Positions 11,979-24,521 of a DNA stretch of 64,000 nt are shown here, one piece after another. The stretch is taken from assembly GCF_000002075.1 (NCBI RefSeq), contig NW_004797387.1:93557-157556 (forward strand). The letters run 5' to 3'. The stretch's first letter is position 1; every line of letters starts with the position of its first letter. The stretch comes from Aplysia californica (Eukaryota; Mollusca; Gastropoda; Aplysiida; Aplysiidae). The notes beneath the pieces are model-generated. The model saw nothing but the letters and a program-made list of their open reading frames with translations. It was not told the origin of the DNA and did no database searches. The translations under genes were made by a program, and so were the position numbers.

Positions 11979-13058
11979 ACAACATTGTTTCTGAATGAGC
12001 TCAAGGGCATGACCCAGATATCCTCACTTCCTGATGGCCAAAAGTTTCCACACACTCAACACTCATTAATACTGGTTCCCACAGAGCAGAGCGAGTTGTG
12101 TCAGAAACAAAATTCTCAAAATATGTGCTCTTTCTGGTGGTCATTATTTTGAAAAAGAAAGAATTAGAATTTTTTAAATTAAAAAGCTATGTCTCTTGTC
12201 TTTCTTCCTGAATGTGCATCATAAACATGTCCAATTTTTTTTTCTACTCGCCATGGCAATGATGATATTGATACAGTATAATTATAACACCTCCCTCCCC
12301 ACCCCCTGTATTTCTGTATAATGAACGGATGTAAGTTCATCATAGAGATGGGAGGTTTCCCCCCCCCCCCCCCCCCATCCCTACCCACCCCATTCATGTT
12401 TGCTTTTTCCTGGTACCAATCTTGTACATAATGGCTATATTTCTGATGTTTGCGTCGTGCTGTTGTCCAGCAACATTCACGTTGGGGTTTTTTTTTCCCT
12501 CAAGGTTTTTTTTGTCTGGTACGGTTCTTGTCTGTGTTCAGGCTCAACTGTGGAGTGTGCTGCTTTGTTTTGGTCGTTTTGAATTTTGTTTGTTGTTGTT
12601 TTTTGGTTTTGCTTTGTTTTCTTCACATAATGACAGAGCAAGTCGAAGTTTGGATTTATTTTTTTTTCCGTTTGGGTTCCTGTGGCTACCTCATTTTGTC
12701 CCATGCAAGTGAAATGGGTCAGCGCAATGCATTTTGTACATGGATTTTGATTTCATTTAATCTAGAACATTTCATTTGTACTTTTCTTTGTTTTCATCTT
12801 GAATGTATCTTGATCTTTGATTTGAGAAGAAAATATTATATGAATTGTGAATTATATATATATATGTAACCACGCAAATATTATGTACTATATACTATAC
12901 TATTGTAAATTTCAGTCAGTTTTTGAAAGTGTGCGGAGAAAAGTGTAAGGTAGTCCTGAAGGTGTAGTATATAGCTCAATAAATGCACTGTTGAAGAGAA
13001 GAGTGCTGATGAGTCCAAACACACTCTTAATGCATGTGAGGTTGTTTGTGAAGAGACA
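11979..13058. other. Non-coding; C tract at 12360-12376
   Basis: A 17-base C tract and, at 12480-12700, T/G-rich low-complexity sequence. No coding feature supported. Confidence 0.5.
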
Positions 13059-13650
13059 GACACAGAGAGCCCTAGTACTACTGGAGTAGTCACTACCTTT
13101 GATTTACAAGGTTCTGTCCGACTTTTTTGGTCGTTTTGAGTTACTAAGATCTTGAGGTCAGAAACCAAATGTTTTATCTGCTCTATCAAAACCATAAGAT
13201 TATACAAAGTAGTTATTAAGATATTCAAAGAATTGCATGCGCAAAAACATGTGAAACTCACAATTCTTTACATTAAATTTCTCAAAACTAGATCAAGGTA
13301 CTCAGCAGATAGAACTTTGTTAGTCCACTTTTAGTGAAAAGGCTGACACTGAGAGCCCTATTAGTCTAGAATCTCAAGAGTTGGTCATCATTAGAACAGT
13401 TTATTGTTATTACTGGTCGCTGCCTCAGAATTACAAATTCCTGTCTGACATTTTTTGGCCATTTTGAGTTACTAAGACCATGAGGTCAGAAACCAAATGT
13501 CCTGCCTCGTCTATCAAAATCGCAAGATTATTTGGATTCGTTACCAATATATTCTAAGAAATGCGTTCGTAAAAGCTTGACATGTTGTGAAACTTAACAT
13601 TTTAGATATCAAATTTATCAAAACTATATGTACGGAGCAGATTGACGTTT
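13059..13650 (+). repeat. Direct duplication of about 300 bp
   Basis: Two diverged copies, about 13059-13340 and 13345-13650. Both contain GAGAGCCCTA, TTTTGAGTTACTAAGA and GAGGTCAGAAACCAAATG, in that order, offset by 286 to 328 bases because of indels. Confidence 0.8.
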
Positions 13651-14844
13651 GTAATTCCGAGGTAGTGTATTGTTAGTATTACTACTGATTTGTCAACTGA
13701 TTCTCTTGGTGAGGACTCTCATCTAGAACCCCCGGAGTCTTTGGCCTTCCCGGATTTGGCCAGAATTTGTTCGCAAAACTCTACCCGGTACCAAGTTCTT
13801 GACATTTTGGCAGGTTCTGCTCAAATATGAACATTTGTGTTCTTTACACTTACAGTGAAGCAAATAAAAACAAATCTTGTCACATTTATATTATGTTAAT
13901 GCTCATGATAGGATTCTGTTATTTTGTGCTTGGAGCTTCAGCTTGTTTGAGAAAATAAGAATAGAAAAACTAAAAATGGCAGTGGATGAGGCCAGTTTTT
14001 TCTGTGTGTCATTTTCGCATGGAAAACTACTTTCAGAAAGATATGAGTGAAGCATCAGGACATGTAGTTTATGCCCTTCTCCTTGATTTGACATTGGGTC
14101 AGCCTGATATCTAGTGGGTGGTTGGAGGTTGCCACTGGTTGGGCCAACTTCCCTCTGTTTCTGTGTCCTGTCTGTTTTACCTTTCTCCTGCACTAACTGA
14201 CAGTTATTCGTTATTGTGTCAGTGAACTCTTTACCTAATCAAAATATGCCGGATTTCATGATGAGAGAGTTAATCTTTGAGAGGGGGAAGTTTCACCATG
14301 GTCATCGTGTGATTCACATTGTCAGAGAAGGTGACAGGACTCATGTGTGGAAATAAAGGATAATATTATATCATAGCAGTAGCTGTGCTTGTCAGTCTGC
14401 TTCACAATAGATGGAACATGTCTCCCGTTTTCTTTGATGCCTCTTAACATTTTAGTTTGTCTCCAATTTTTGTGCAGGATTAATCAATAAAATTAATAAT
14501 TTCTAAAAATGCTGCTGTAGAACGTTGCTATTCATAGGATATTTACAGTAGTAGTAGTGAAGAGTTGATCTCCTCAGGGCAAATTCCTTTCCATTTGATC
14601 TAGTGACAAGTGATCTGGAGGGACGCGGTGGGTGATGGGTTTTTTTTAGTTTTAGATCCAGTCCTGAAAGACAGCAGCTTACACTGTAATTTGTTTTCTG
14701 TTTAAACGTTCCATCATTTATAAAGGGATTTTTTTTTTTCTGGCATGCCTGTCATGTTCTGTAGTCTATACATGCATGTCATTCATGAGCTCTGAAATAA
14801 ATGTTATTGATAGTCCAGGAAAAATTAAGTAGCACCAGACCAGG
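13651..14844. other. Non-coding T/G-rich DNA
   Basis: No coding signal. AATAAAGG at about 14353 could act as a polyadenylation signal, but nothing else supports it. Confidence 0.45.
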
Positions 14845-15030
14845 CACTGTCGAACCTGCTCAAACGGCCACCTGTAATAGACAATCACCTGTACAGACAG
14901 CCACTAGGCCTACCCATTTCCTCCCTTGCATATTTTTTGCATTATAACACTGTGTAAGACATCCAGCTGTCTAGTAAGACAATTTTTCTCCTCGACAATG
15001 GGTGGCCGTCTGACATATTTTCGACTGTAG
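14845..15030. mobile_element. 186-bp inverted-repeat element, copy 3
   Basis: The most complete family member. It starts CACTGTCGAACCTGCTC and ends TTTTCGACTGTAG, imperfect inverted termini. Its interior is a series of diverged 'gacagccacc'-type words in both orientations, typical of fold-back MITEs. Confidence 0.55.
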
Positions 15031-15570
15031 ATCACCAGAAACTGAAATAACCAGTTCTCAATTTAGTATATAAATAACTTTAGATGAATTTTCGTGTGTT
15101 AATGTAAACATATTATGTTATATATATATATACATTTTTTTCCCAAGTCAAATTTTTTCTGTGAAGACAGTATATGGGGAGATGCAAGAGAATGGTTTGT
15201 TTTTGTTTGTGGGTTATTGATCAGAGGGAGCATTTTTACAAATGGTTCCAGTATTGTGAGGCAGATGAGACAAAGGGGCTATGTCAGCTGCTAGACAACC
15301 ATACAGATTGTGTCCTCATGTTGTCCGCTGGTCAGGGCTGCTGATTGTGTTCCTAAATTTGATGTATGCTTCCCAAGAAGTTGAGATTGTTTTAGTAGAG
15401 TGCTATCAAGTCTGCTGGAGTAATACTAGTATAGATTGTGAAGCACACAAAGCTTGCTGTTGAGTGGGAATTTGCGCTCTAAAAATGCTTTCTATAATTC
15501 TAGTAGTAGTATTTGTCTTGCTAGTAGCCCTCCACGTCCCAGTATGTTACTGGAACACTTCTCTCTTTTC

Positions 15571-15653
15571 GTCAGAACATAGAACAGAAAATTTCTCTTC
15601 GTCAGAACATAGAACAGAAAATTTCTCTTCGTCAGAACATAGAACAGAAAATA
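15571..15653 (+). repeat. 30-bp repeat, three copies
   Basis: GTCAGAACATAGAACAGAAA occurs at exactly 15571, 15601 and 15631, nearly identical, indicating a very recent expansion. Confidence 0.95.
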
Positions 15654-16395
15654 GAACTATCATGCTGAAGTCAAAAAGTGGTACCTGGACTAGTCTTTCT
15701 GTATAACGTAGATGCTGGTACTATTACTATAGACCTTGTAAAAGGCACAAACTCTAAGGGGCGCAGAACTGTGAGCTTTTTGCTTGTACATACATATGAC
15801 AAATATACTTGACCAAATCAAATCTATGAACCAGCGGTTGTTCCTTGTTCCTCCGCTGGCTATGTTGTTTGTGTACAGAGATAAGAAATCATTCCACCAC
15901 TCGGACAATTCTACCTTTATGTCCTTCTAAACTACCCTCTCTTTCTTGCTTCAAACTCTTTATGAAAAACCTCAACATATTCAGTTCCAGATGGTATTAT
16001 TCCTCATTTATTGTACCCGCATTTCATCATTCCATACTGTGACCTTATTAGAGAGTACTTATCAAGAGTTTTAAAATGGTTGTTCATTAAAAAAAGTTCC
16101 TTTATGTGAAGTTTTGTGGATTTTTTATTTGTATTGCGTTTTGTGTGTGTATTGCGTTAACCCATGAAAACCAAATTTGGTAACATTTCCATTAGATACT
16201 TGTAGTTGTTAAATTACTAGTACTAGTATTACCTAGTTTAATCATAGTTTTATTTTCATTGTTTCATATTTAAAAAATTTGTAGTTACTTGGAACAATTT
16301 TGCTCTCAAGGGTTGACATGATTCTATCTTGTTTCCTGTTTTGAGAGTAGGCCTACATGAACTAAATGAAATTGTTCATGCTGGCAAGTTGGCAA

Positions 16396-16401
16396 AATAA
16401 A
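16396..16401 (+). terminator. Candidate polyadenylation signal AATAAA
   Basis: The last plus-strand AATAAA before the T/G-rich to A/C-rich switch, followed by GGCTGTTTTGATTGTG, a GT-rich downstream element. It may mark the end of the plus-strand unit. Confidence 0.4.
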
Positions 16402-16544
16402 GGCTGTTTTGATTGTGATGCAAAGTGCGCATTATAATTACAATGCCAAGAAGAAGACGACTCCAGAAGAGCATCCAACATGCTGGGGCTCAGGCATTAA
16501 GAAAACAAAACTGTAGTTATTCTCCTGCTGTTGGGGAGGTACAT

Positions 16545-16745
16545 GTGTTTTACTCGAGTGCACGCAGACACTGCGACTACCACAAGGAGACCGTTGAACA
16601 TCTTCTCCTTCACTGCCCAAACCTGGCAGTTCTTCGACGCAGGCTCCTACACACACCCACATACTTACAAAGCCTGCTCTACTCTGGCGTTGAACAGATG
16701 ACAAGGTGGTTACTTGAGAGAGGCATTGCGCTGCCAAGAGCGAAA
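16545..16745 (+). mobile_element. LINE remnant, C-terminal end of reverse transcriptase ORF
   Basis: The plus-strand translation includes HCDYHKETVEHLLLHCP followed by an Arg-rich helix and LLERGIA. The spacing of Cys, His and Cys around ETVEHLLLHCP is typical of the Cys/His motif near the end of non-LTR retrotransposon ORF2 in invertebrates. The catalytic domain is absent, so the piece is 5'-truncated. The frame stays open over this segment. It lies right after the candidate end of the plus-strand unit and before the first minus-strand polyadenylation signal. The exact clade is not clear. Confidence 0.7.
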
Positions 16746-17156
16746 TGCTCGCAGTTAAAGGGATTTGAAAACAACGACAACAACAACATACTCGAGTGCA
16801 CATGACCAGGGTTCGAGTCTTAGCAGAGGCAGGTCTAGAAAACAATGATGGGATTCCTTAAGAACGACATCATGTTTTAGTAAGAGTTTTATGACACTTG
16901 CAACACAATAAAGTCATAATATAAATAACCAAGATTAGAGGTGTTATAAGAGAGTAACAAACTCAAAAAAAAAGGAGGACAGACAGGACCACAGATGCTC
17001 GATAGAAAAGTAGCAGCAAACCACACCAGAGCACCAAGCAACCATGGAACATCATCTGGATCAAAGAACCACTTCAAACAAACACAACACAAAGAAGTAA
17101 CTTAGTAAGGGACAGGAACAAAACAAATGAAATATATGGCCTTTTCAGTCAGATGT

Positions 17157-17162
17157 TTTATT
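17157..17162 (-). terminator. Candidate polyadenylation signal, minus strand
   Basis: TTTATT on the plus strand reads AATAAA on the minus. It lies where the plus strand becomes A/C-rich, so it could be the distal 3' end of the leftward transcription unit. Confidence 0.4.
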
Positions 17163-17439
17163 ATGATCTTCAATTAAAAATAAAATAAAATAAATAGAAA
17201 GGGGGGAGGGCACATCAATGTCACATAAGCAGAGTTTGCTGTTCTTGTGTTACCTCTTCCGTTTGCCAGACACCACTGACCACGACCAGCAGCAAGAACT
17301 GCCCCCATCAGCGGCCAGTGTCTGTAACCCCTGCTCACCACGGGGAGGTGGAAGTAGGATTTCGAGCAGGATAGGAAGAATTTCCACAACACTGACAGCC
17401 TGGCCGACAGGAGAGTTTCCTTGTGATCCAAATTACAAA

Positions 17440-17680
17440 CCCTACACTTTACTCTTTCCCTCAACTTATCAAACTGCCAACCCTACACTTTAGTCTTCAC
17501 CTAAACTTGTCATACCACAAAACCTACACTTTGCTCTTCCATCAAATTGTTTTCTTACCACAAACCCAACATACTGCTCTTCCCCTCAACTTTTGAAAAC
17601 CGTAAACCTTACTCTTCTCATCAACTTGTGAAAACCGTACACCTTACTCTTCTCATCAACTTGTCATTCTCATACCCCCC
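17440..17680 (+). repeat. 37-43 bp A/C-rich degenerate minisatellite, six copies
   Basis: Units contain CCTACACTTTACTCTT then CATCAACTTGT and recur at roughly 41, 41, 43, 38 and 36 bp. The G-poor style matches the large arrays at 41-64 kb. Confidence 0.8.
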
Positions 17681-18215
17681 GACCAATATTTGGGCTTCAA
17701 TTGACCTCCCCCCCCTCCAAAAAAAACCCCCATCCCATTCACAACTTTCTTAACCCAACTCTATCTCAAACCAACTCCCAAACATGTCTAACCTCTTGCA
17801 CAGTAGAGCACAAGGAAATCTGTCCCTAACCAAACCTTTATAACTGACAATTCAGTCCTGAAAAACCCAGACCATCAATACTGACCTTTCGGTCTAAATC
17901 AATTTGTGAAGGCAAACACTTCAAGTTGGTGTAATTAGACCATTAGAATTAAGAGACTCAAATTTTCTCGCTTGGCCAGTCTTGGTGGAAATTCTTCCCT
18001 CAAATCATGGTTGTATGCAATGTTGTAGGTTTGGTATGTGCAAGTCGGAGAGTTTTGTTAGAACATACATCCAGGATAATGGATCCAGCCTCATTTTTGT
18101 CTCTCATACGTGATTTTTTTTTTGACATCAAAAACACATTCATTTAATAATGAAATTGGTACATAACAAATAATTGAAGGTAGCTTTTTTGTTTCAAAAC
18201 AATCTAATAAAAAAT
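17681..18215. other. Non-coding A/C-rich DNA
   Basis: C-rich Pro/Thr-codon-like low complexity near 17670-17790, then AT-rich sequence. No exon seen. Confidence 0.45.
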
Positions 18216-18221
18216 TTTATT
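18216..18221 (-). terminator. Candidate polyadenylation signal for the 18.3-20.1 kb exon chain
   Basis: AATAAA on the minus strand, about 40 bases after the stop of the candidate terminal exon ending at 18259. Confidence 0.35.
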
Positions 18222-18258
18222 AAATAAATCTAAATCCCACGAGCACTTTTGGAAAGCG

Positions 18259-20144
18259 TCACTTTGTAGTGAACGGACAACATCTGAAATAGGTGGTCAG
18301 CGAGAGGGTCAAGATTTGACTGACCACACATCACAGACCACCTTGTGTGCTCTCCACCACCCCCGCACCACCACTGTCGCTGGCCCTCCCTCCCTCCCAC
18401 TTTCAAGCTCCTTTTGAGCATGTACAGGTTACGGGAGGACCAGCGCTCAGTCCGTGGGGCGGACAAAGCCAGGGATCTGCACGGCGACACCAGTCCACAC
18501 GGAGTTACCTCAGACATGATAGCGGCGCGGAACAGGAACGAAAGGAGACACAAATATCACCAAGACTATCAGGCGTGAGAACTACGAGAGTTGAGATGAG
18601 AAGGGATGGATAGTGGTTGTCCTCTAACAAAGGAGGGAAGCATTGGTCAGAAGTGCGGCAGGGCGGCAAGTTTACCGAGGTAATAACATATTCAATACAT
18701 GACATGAAGACATGCAAAATCTAGCGGAAGGACCGGGGGGAGGCGGCGTTACTGGAATATATAAACTGCAGTGGGCCAAACAGAACAGGGGTAATGACTG
18801 GGCAAGAGTACAAAATGTGTTTGAGTGTTCTTGTGTGTCTGTGTTTAAGAGTTTGTGCGTGTGTTGAAGACACTTGCACTTGCAGGGAAAAAAGTCTCAA
18901 GTTTCAAGCCAAAAAAAAGTTATATACAAAAGAAAGCAGTTAGACCTACACCCTTTTACAAGAGACTCCAATACAGAAAGGTTCAACCATTGAACACAAT
19001 CAGGCCTACAGCAATATATGAAAGATGCAAAATCCATAAAGATCTACGGAGTTAGGGTCAACAGAGCCAGCCTTTAGCATAGGATCACAAAAGAGACAGG
19101 AATCAAAGATTATTTTAAAGAGTTCAAACAAAAGGCGCACGCAAAGGGACAGACCACAAGGGAAATTTTTGTTTAAAAATTACTCTGGGCTATTGAAGCC
19201 TGAATGTATATCACTGCAAAAGCCTACGCCTATAGTCAGCAAGCATTTTAGAAGGGAGTGCATGTGATAAAAGGGCAGGATTGTACAAGTGAACGGTTCT
19301 CTAAATGCTATAGTGCAGAAAACACGCGCAAGTTGTTTTTAGATTTGGCAGTTAAACGAGAATGGGGTACAACAATACTGACACCATAAGGAAAGAAATC
19401 AGAGAAGAAAAAATCCGACAGAAATTATAAAAAGAGGGAATGAGTCAAGATTAGGTTGACAAAAGTACGACGAAATTTTGTGGTAGAGTATAATGTGCTG
19501 CTTGAAAATTGTATCACACGAAGACAAAAAAAAAGGTCATGCTGATGAAAAAGCACCAGTGGGGTCAAGAAAGATTAGAAATGCTTAGAGGTAGTACAGA
19601 AGCAGATATATAGAAACATACACCGGTGTTGAGTCACGGAATGAAAACATATCGGTTATGTAACTAGTGGGAGAGTAAGAGGATGCGTGACGGACAATGG
19701 AGGACTGGTGTCACTCTGCAGGGCGCCTGACCGACCCGAGCTGTCTAACTAAGCCAAACAGTCGGACAGCTCAGGCCTTTTTTTTTTTTAACTTCGACTT
19801 TTTAATATAACCATTGTGTTTATGCTCCTCACCAACTGCTCTCCACAAAACAAAATCATATTGTTCATAAAACTGAACTTTGACGCAATACTAATTACGG
19901 CTTCTCGCAAGACAAAATACATTATTATTAATTTAATAAAACTGAACTTGGACACAATACACACCAACATTTTACACTGAACACCCAAATTTGACATACC
20001 AGTACAGGGCATGGTGCTGGAACCCATCCCATCCGCACACAGGACAAAGGAAGTATTAGTCAAGGCAGGACAAAATCTGGAGTAGGGGGGAGAAGGGAAA
20101 GGAGAGTCCAGCGGCTCGCGCTTGGGTACAATCAACCGACCGAT
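18259..20144 (-). CDS. Candidate three-exon coding chain (unrecognised protein, C-terminal part)
   Basis: Three minus-strand exons fit together. Exon a, 20144-20000 (145 nt), follows acceptor TTCTGCAG and ends at donor GTATGTC; one frame is open and includes IVPKREPLDSPFPSPP. Exon b, 18623-18509 (115 nt), follows acceptor CCTCCTTTGTTAG and ends at GTAACT; only one frame is open and includes PDSLGDICVSFRSC. Exon c begins at 18283 after TATTTCAG and reaches a stop at 18259, with AATAAA at 18221-18216. The single open frames of a and b join in phase and continue into c, giving about 94 residues. No domain is recognisable; the PKRE and Ser/Pro-rich stretch looks disordered and nuclear-like, but that is a guess. 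The introns hold nothing notable. An untranslated or chance model remains possible. Confidence 0.3.
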
Positions 20145-20922
20145 CTGCAGAACACAACAGTCATGGCCCCCATACCCGAAACATAAACAAGTTTCCCCAC
20201 GAGGATATCTACACTGCTAGGTGGTGTACATTTTCAAGTCACAAAACAGATCAAGCAGAAAAACATTTTTGGGATTCATCCTGGCATTGGAAAATCTACT
20301 TCTTTATAAATGGTACGAGTTAAAAGCACTGTGTAAGAAACGAACTAGTGAACAACATTAGTTTCCTTTTTTTTGCCCCAAAAAATTACCAGTAGGCTTC
20401 ATATTGACTAGTGTATTCCACTTATATATATATATATATTGCATACAGGACATTTCTTACCAAGAATTCCTTGGTCTTGTCTAGATCTTCACCGACACTT
20501 GTTGGTTTGCCACTCTTCACCTGCACTAAAAATCGCACAGACAAAATGTCCTATGCTACCTACATATAGGCTATGTGGACGAATTTACTTCAAGTAGACC
20601 AGGTTCAAAACTGACTGCAGACAATCATTTAGGCTTATGTTTCTAGGAATTTAAATTTTCAAAAACTTAAAAACTTGTGACTGTTCCAGCCTTAAATGAT
20701 TACTTTGTCAATAACAAAATAAAATAGGTTGTCTGATATTTAACTTTCACCTTCACATTCACTGTGCAAAAAAACAGCATTTGTTTAGTTTTACGTTACT
20801 TAGGAAAGGGAATGAAATGATGAATTGACATGTTGATGAAATATAAATTTATATGTCAAGCCTGGTATTGTATTCTACATGAGAGCAATTAACACTTGAC
20901 AGACGACAGGGATACCGTACTT
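20145..20922. other. Non-coding, nothing recognisable
   Basis: AT-rich sequence with a short (TA)n tract at about 20424-20440. It may include a very diverged copy of the 1.1-kb unit described next. Confidence 0.4.
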
Positions 20923-20929
20923 GGCTTAC

Positions 20930-21033
20930 CATACCAGGGGGACGATGTTTTAAAATAGACAAGACCACGGGTAGATTTTCAATGGCTCCTCAAGCACACA
21001 GAAGCACTTCCGGGCTTTTTGCACACAGGGCTT
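20930..21033 (-). other. Exon-like segment A4 (104 nt)
   Basis: Bounded by acceptor GCAGTTACAG and donor GTAAGCC, yet all three frames contain a stop. If spliced it is non-coding, terminal or a poison exon. Confidence 0.4.
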
Positions 21034-21604
21034 CTGTAACTGCATGATAGAACACCAACATTTCCCCGGCCCAAAACAACCCCCAACATAAACTACCATA
21101 ATCCTCATAAACTACCATAATCCTCATACAAGCGTAGCACAATGAAAGACTTCAAGTGAAAAATCACAATATTTTGTCACTCGGACCAACTTAAAGCAGA
21201 ACAAAATTGTCCCACAAAATAATTTATAAAATAAAATTAAGAAGTCAAAGTATTAAAACTTTCAGTAAAAGTATTCAAGTGGTAAAACTAGAAAGATCCA
21301 TACGACTACTTCAGTATAAGTATTATCTAAAACAAGTCTTGCAAGTTACATCAAAATTACTAAACATTACCCCATCTCAAACTTCCAGGACAAAACTAGT
21401 CACAAAAAGCGACAAGTATACCAGTGCAAGTTAGGAGGAAGAACCTTCAAAGGAGCAAGGTATTACACAGGCAACATCAGGCGGCCATCATGTGGTTAAG
21501 TCTGCACCGTGTTACATTCAGTCATATGTTGGTCAATTGTTACATCCGAAAGTCTGAAATCCACAGGAGAGTTAGCCTTCCCCGACCCTCCCCAGGAAAT
21601 TTCT

Positions 21605-21643
<39 letters not shown>

Positions 21644-21977
21644 TAATGCTTTCTTCAAAGATAAATTTTACGAGAAAATTTTTCCTTTTCCAAGTCTATT
21701 ACTTGTTAAATATGAATGACATTTACAATTACTTCTAGAATCACTATTTCAATATTCAGATGAATTTCTCTTTACTTTAAATGAAGAGAGAAATAACAAG
21801 GTTCAGTACTTTATTATATTTTCAATCTCTTTAAGAGGAATAAAATATATTTCATAGTTTAACTTATTTAAGAAAAATACTGATGTAAGAAGCCAAAGTA
21901 AAATGTAGAAGATCGAGATAAAATACAATTCCCAGTGATGCAAGTACAGACAGACAGCTTCATTACAAGAAACTTAC

Positions 21978-22125
21978 ATGCCACAGCGGACAGAGACTGG
22001 GCAGGCCAAACAAAGATCGCAGAGTCACGGATACCGACTGTGGCTGGGAAGGTATCAAATTCTGACCGCCGGACACTGAACACCCGCCATATCTCCAGAT
22101 TCCAGGTTTGGTTTCTATGAAATTT
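21978..22125 (-). other. Exon-like segment A3 (148 nt)
   Basis: Bounded by acceptor GTAGTTACAG and a good donor GTAAGTT that has replaced GTAAGCC. The open frame (NFIETKPGIWRYGGCSVSGG) leaves a zero phase, compatible with the candidate exon starting at 20144. Confidence 0.4.
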
Positions 22126-23536
22126 CTGTAACTACACAATACACAAGCACATACCCTACCCAGCAAACGTAATGCCTACTGCCCATAGTTCTCAAGAAAA
22201 CGTAATTCTTTACTTTGGATTTTTTTTTTACATTGACAAAAGATTAGGCACATTATTTTCCTTTACCTTCTTTTCATGTAATTTAATAGCTATTGGTCTT
22301 ATAAAAATTGGGACTTTTTTAACAATTTCCTTTGTACATTCATTTTGCGTAGTTAGAATATTGTTTAAAAACATTTAGGATCAAAGTTTTGTAACAGGAA
22401 AATGATAGATGAACAAATCAACTGAAGTTAAGCTCTATCCTGAACACATTACAGTGGGCAAAGGTTCTAGATTCTAGAGACATTTCAGCTATTTTTGGGA
22501 CTTTAAAAAAGTGGACATTAATACTGGCCTTACCAGACTGGATTAACAGATTTAGTTGGTCGGAGACACCGAGATATTGACACATGGAAGAGGATTACTT
22601 GTCCCCCAGTTTTTCATCTCATTACAACGTACTCGTCAACACCACTTCTTGTTTAAACAAGGACTTCTGGAACTGAACAATATAGCAAGAGCATGGCCTC
22701 GACCCCTTACCCAACAGATAAAAAAGAACCACTTTAGTGACCCATTAAAATTTTTTCAACAATAAATTATCATATGTTGAACGCTTAATTTAAGGTAAAC
22801 AAAATTTTGAAGGCAAATGAAAGTAAATATTTCAAATAATCAAAGAAAGGATCATTACATTTTGCAAAACTGAAAAAAGGTTTTGAGTTTCACAAGACTT
22901 ACGCAAAGATCATTTAAAGAACTTTGCACATAATCATTAACTTGAGCTCATTATTTCATTTTAAACCCAAATGTACAGCAGCTAGCATATTGCCTGCTTT
23001 ACTGGTATCATTAAGTAGGCCATTAAAGGATTGGGGGGGGGAACCAAGTAAGATGATAAAGTAAAACAGAAGAACCTGTTGTGGCACACCAGGAGGTCAA
23101 GAATCTCTCAGGCCCTAGGTCACATCCTCAGTCAAACTTGTCAATACTCAAAATGTCACACCTGAAATTCTGCTGAAATCTACAGGCAAAAAATTACCCC
23201 CCCCCCCTCCCAGTCCCAGAACAAATATAACTTTCCACAACTGTTTTTCTTTTATTCAATAAGTCAATAGAATCAGCTTTTTTTACTTTTTCAATGTTAT
23301 TTTTACTTATTCACCAAGAGAAAGCAATTTTACTATCTCTAGCTATAATAATATGGACAATAGGAAAATGAATTTAATTGGATAAGTTTGTAAAAAACTT
23401 AGAAAATGTCATAAAAACAAACCAATGCTTGTGGGATTCAAGAATATGGGAAGATTGAAATAGTCTATTGGTAATGTATATTTTCAAATACCATATTTAT
23501 CAATATATGCCGCAGAGACAGACGTACTGGGCTTAC

Positions 23537-23659
23537 CACACCAAGACCTTTTGGGGAACCAGACAAAACTGCGCGCAGGAGAGTAAGCGTCGCAACCGTA
23601 CATCACACCATACATGAACACTGCTTTGTGCATCCCTCTTGTCTACATGATAAGAGTTT
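23537..23659 (-). other. Exon-like segment A2 (123 nt)
   Basis: Bounded by acceptor GTAGTTACAG and donor GTAAGCC. One frame is open (NSYHVDKRDAQSSVHVWCD). Splicing directly to A3 in that frame would create a stop at the junction. Confidence 0.4.
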
Positions 23660-24521
23660 CTGTAACTACAGAATACAACACAGACATTTCCCCAGCCCAG
23701 AACACCCCCAAAGACAACAACAGGACCAGACTTAAATTTCTTATACAACCTTAGCATTGAAAGACATTTTACAGGGGCATTTCTTACATTTCTCGACATC
23801 AAACAGCATTTATTGAAGGAAAAATAAAGTTGGGATCGAGTAATAATTTTTTTTCAAATCAGAGGAAAGTAAATAACCAGCAAAGTGTTATCTTTTTATC
23901 ATTTAATTATTTCAATCTCAATTTACAATAGCTCAAGTTGTTAAAAATTAACAAAATAACTATCTTCTCTAGTCATATCATCACTGTTGCTCAAGAGAAT
24001 AATAAAGAGAACTGGCAGAGAACAACCTGAAACTGGGACACGCCTTGGGCCAGACCAGGACTTGGTACTTTCCCCTCTCAGTGGCTAGCAGGTTACTTTC
24101 AAAAGTCACACCAGGAAGTCTGAAATCTAGAGACAGTTTAACCTTCCCTTCCCCTCCCCTAGTTTACCTGGTAGCAAACTTACATTTAAAGGATTAGATA
24201 TCTAGATTTTTTTTAAGACTAAGAAGATTCATTAAGATTAAAATTTTCAGATCTCATAAAATATTCAACTATTTTATTCTTTTCAATTGAAAGTGATATC
24301 CTAATCTTTCTGGGCGAACTAAGCCATGAGCATGAAAAGAGTTGTATATATTCTTTTAAGCAAAATAATAGCTCAGCAATTACAAATGCAGATTGAATTA
24401 GTCATTGTGAGAACTCAAAGGTTAAACTACAGATGAGACCAATCATATCATAGAGGTGTAAACTTTAAAAGATTTCTACATAGCATTTCATAGAACAGAA
24501 AATACCGATTACCAGGCTTAC

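Noticed and set aside
16805-16830. tRNA gene suggested by GGGTTCGAGTC
   Set aside because: Only a B-box-like word is present; no matching A box or acceptor stem could be found around it.
16438-16845. Cys-rich minus-strand frame of 135 codons
   Set aside because: It is the antisense of the LINE remnant on the plus strand, which has a recognisable motif.
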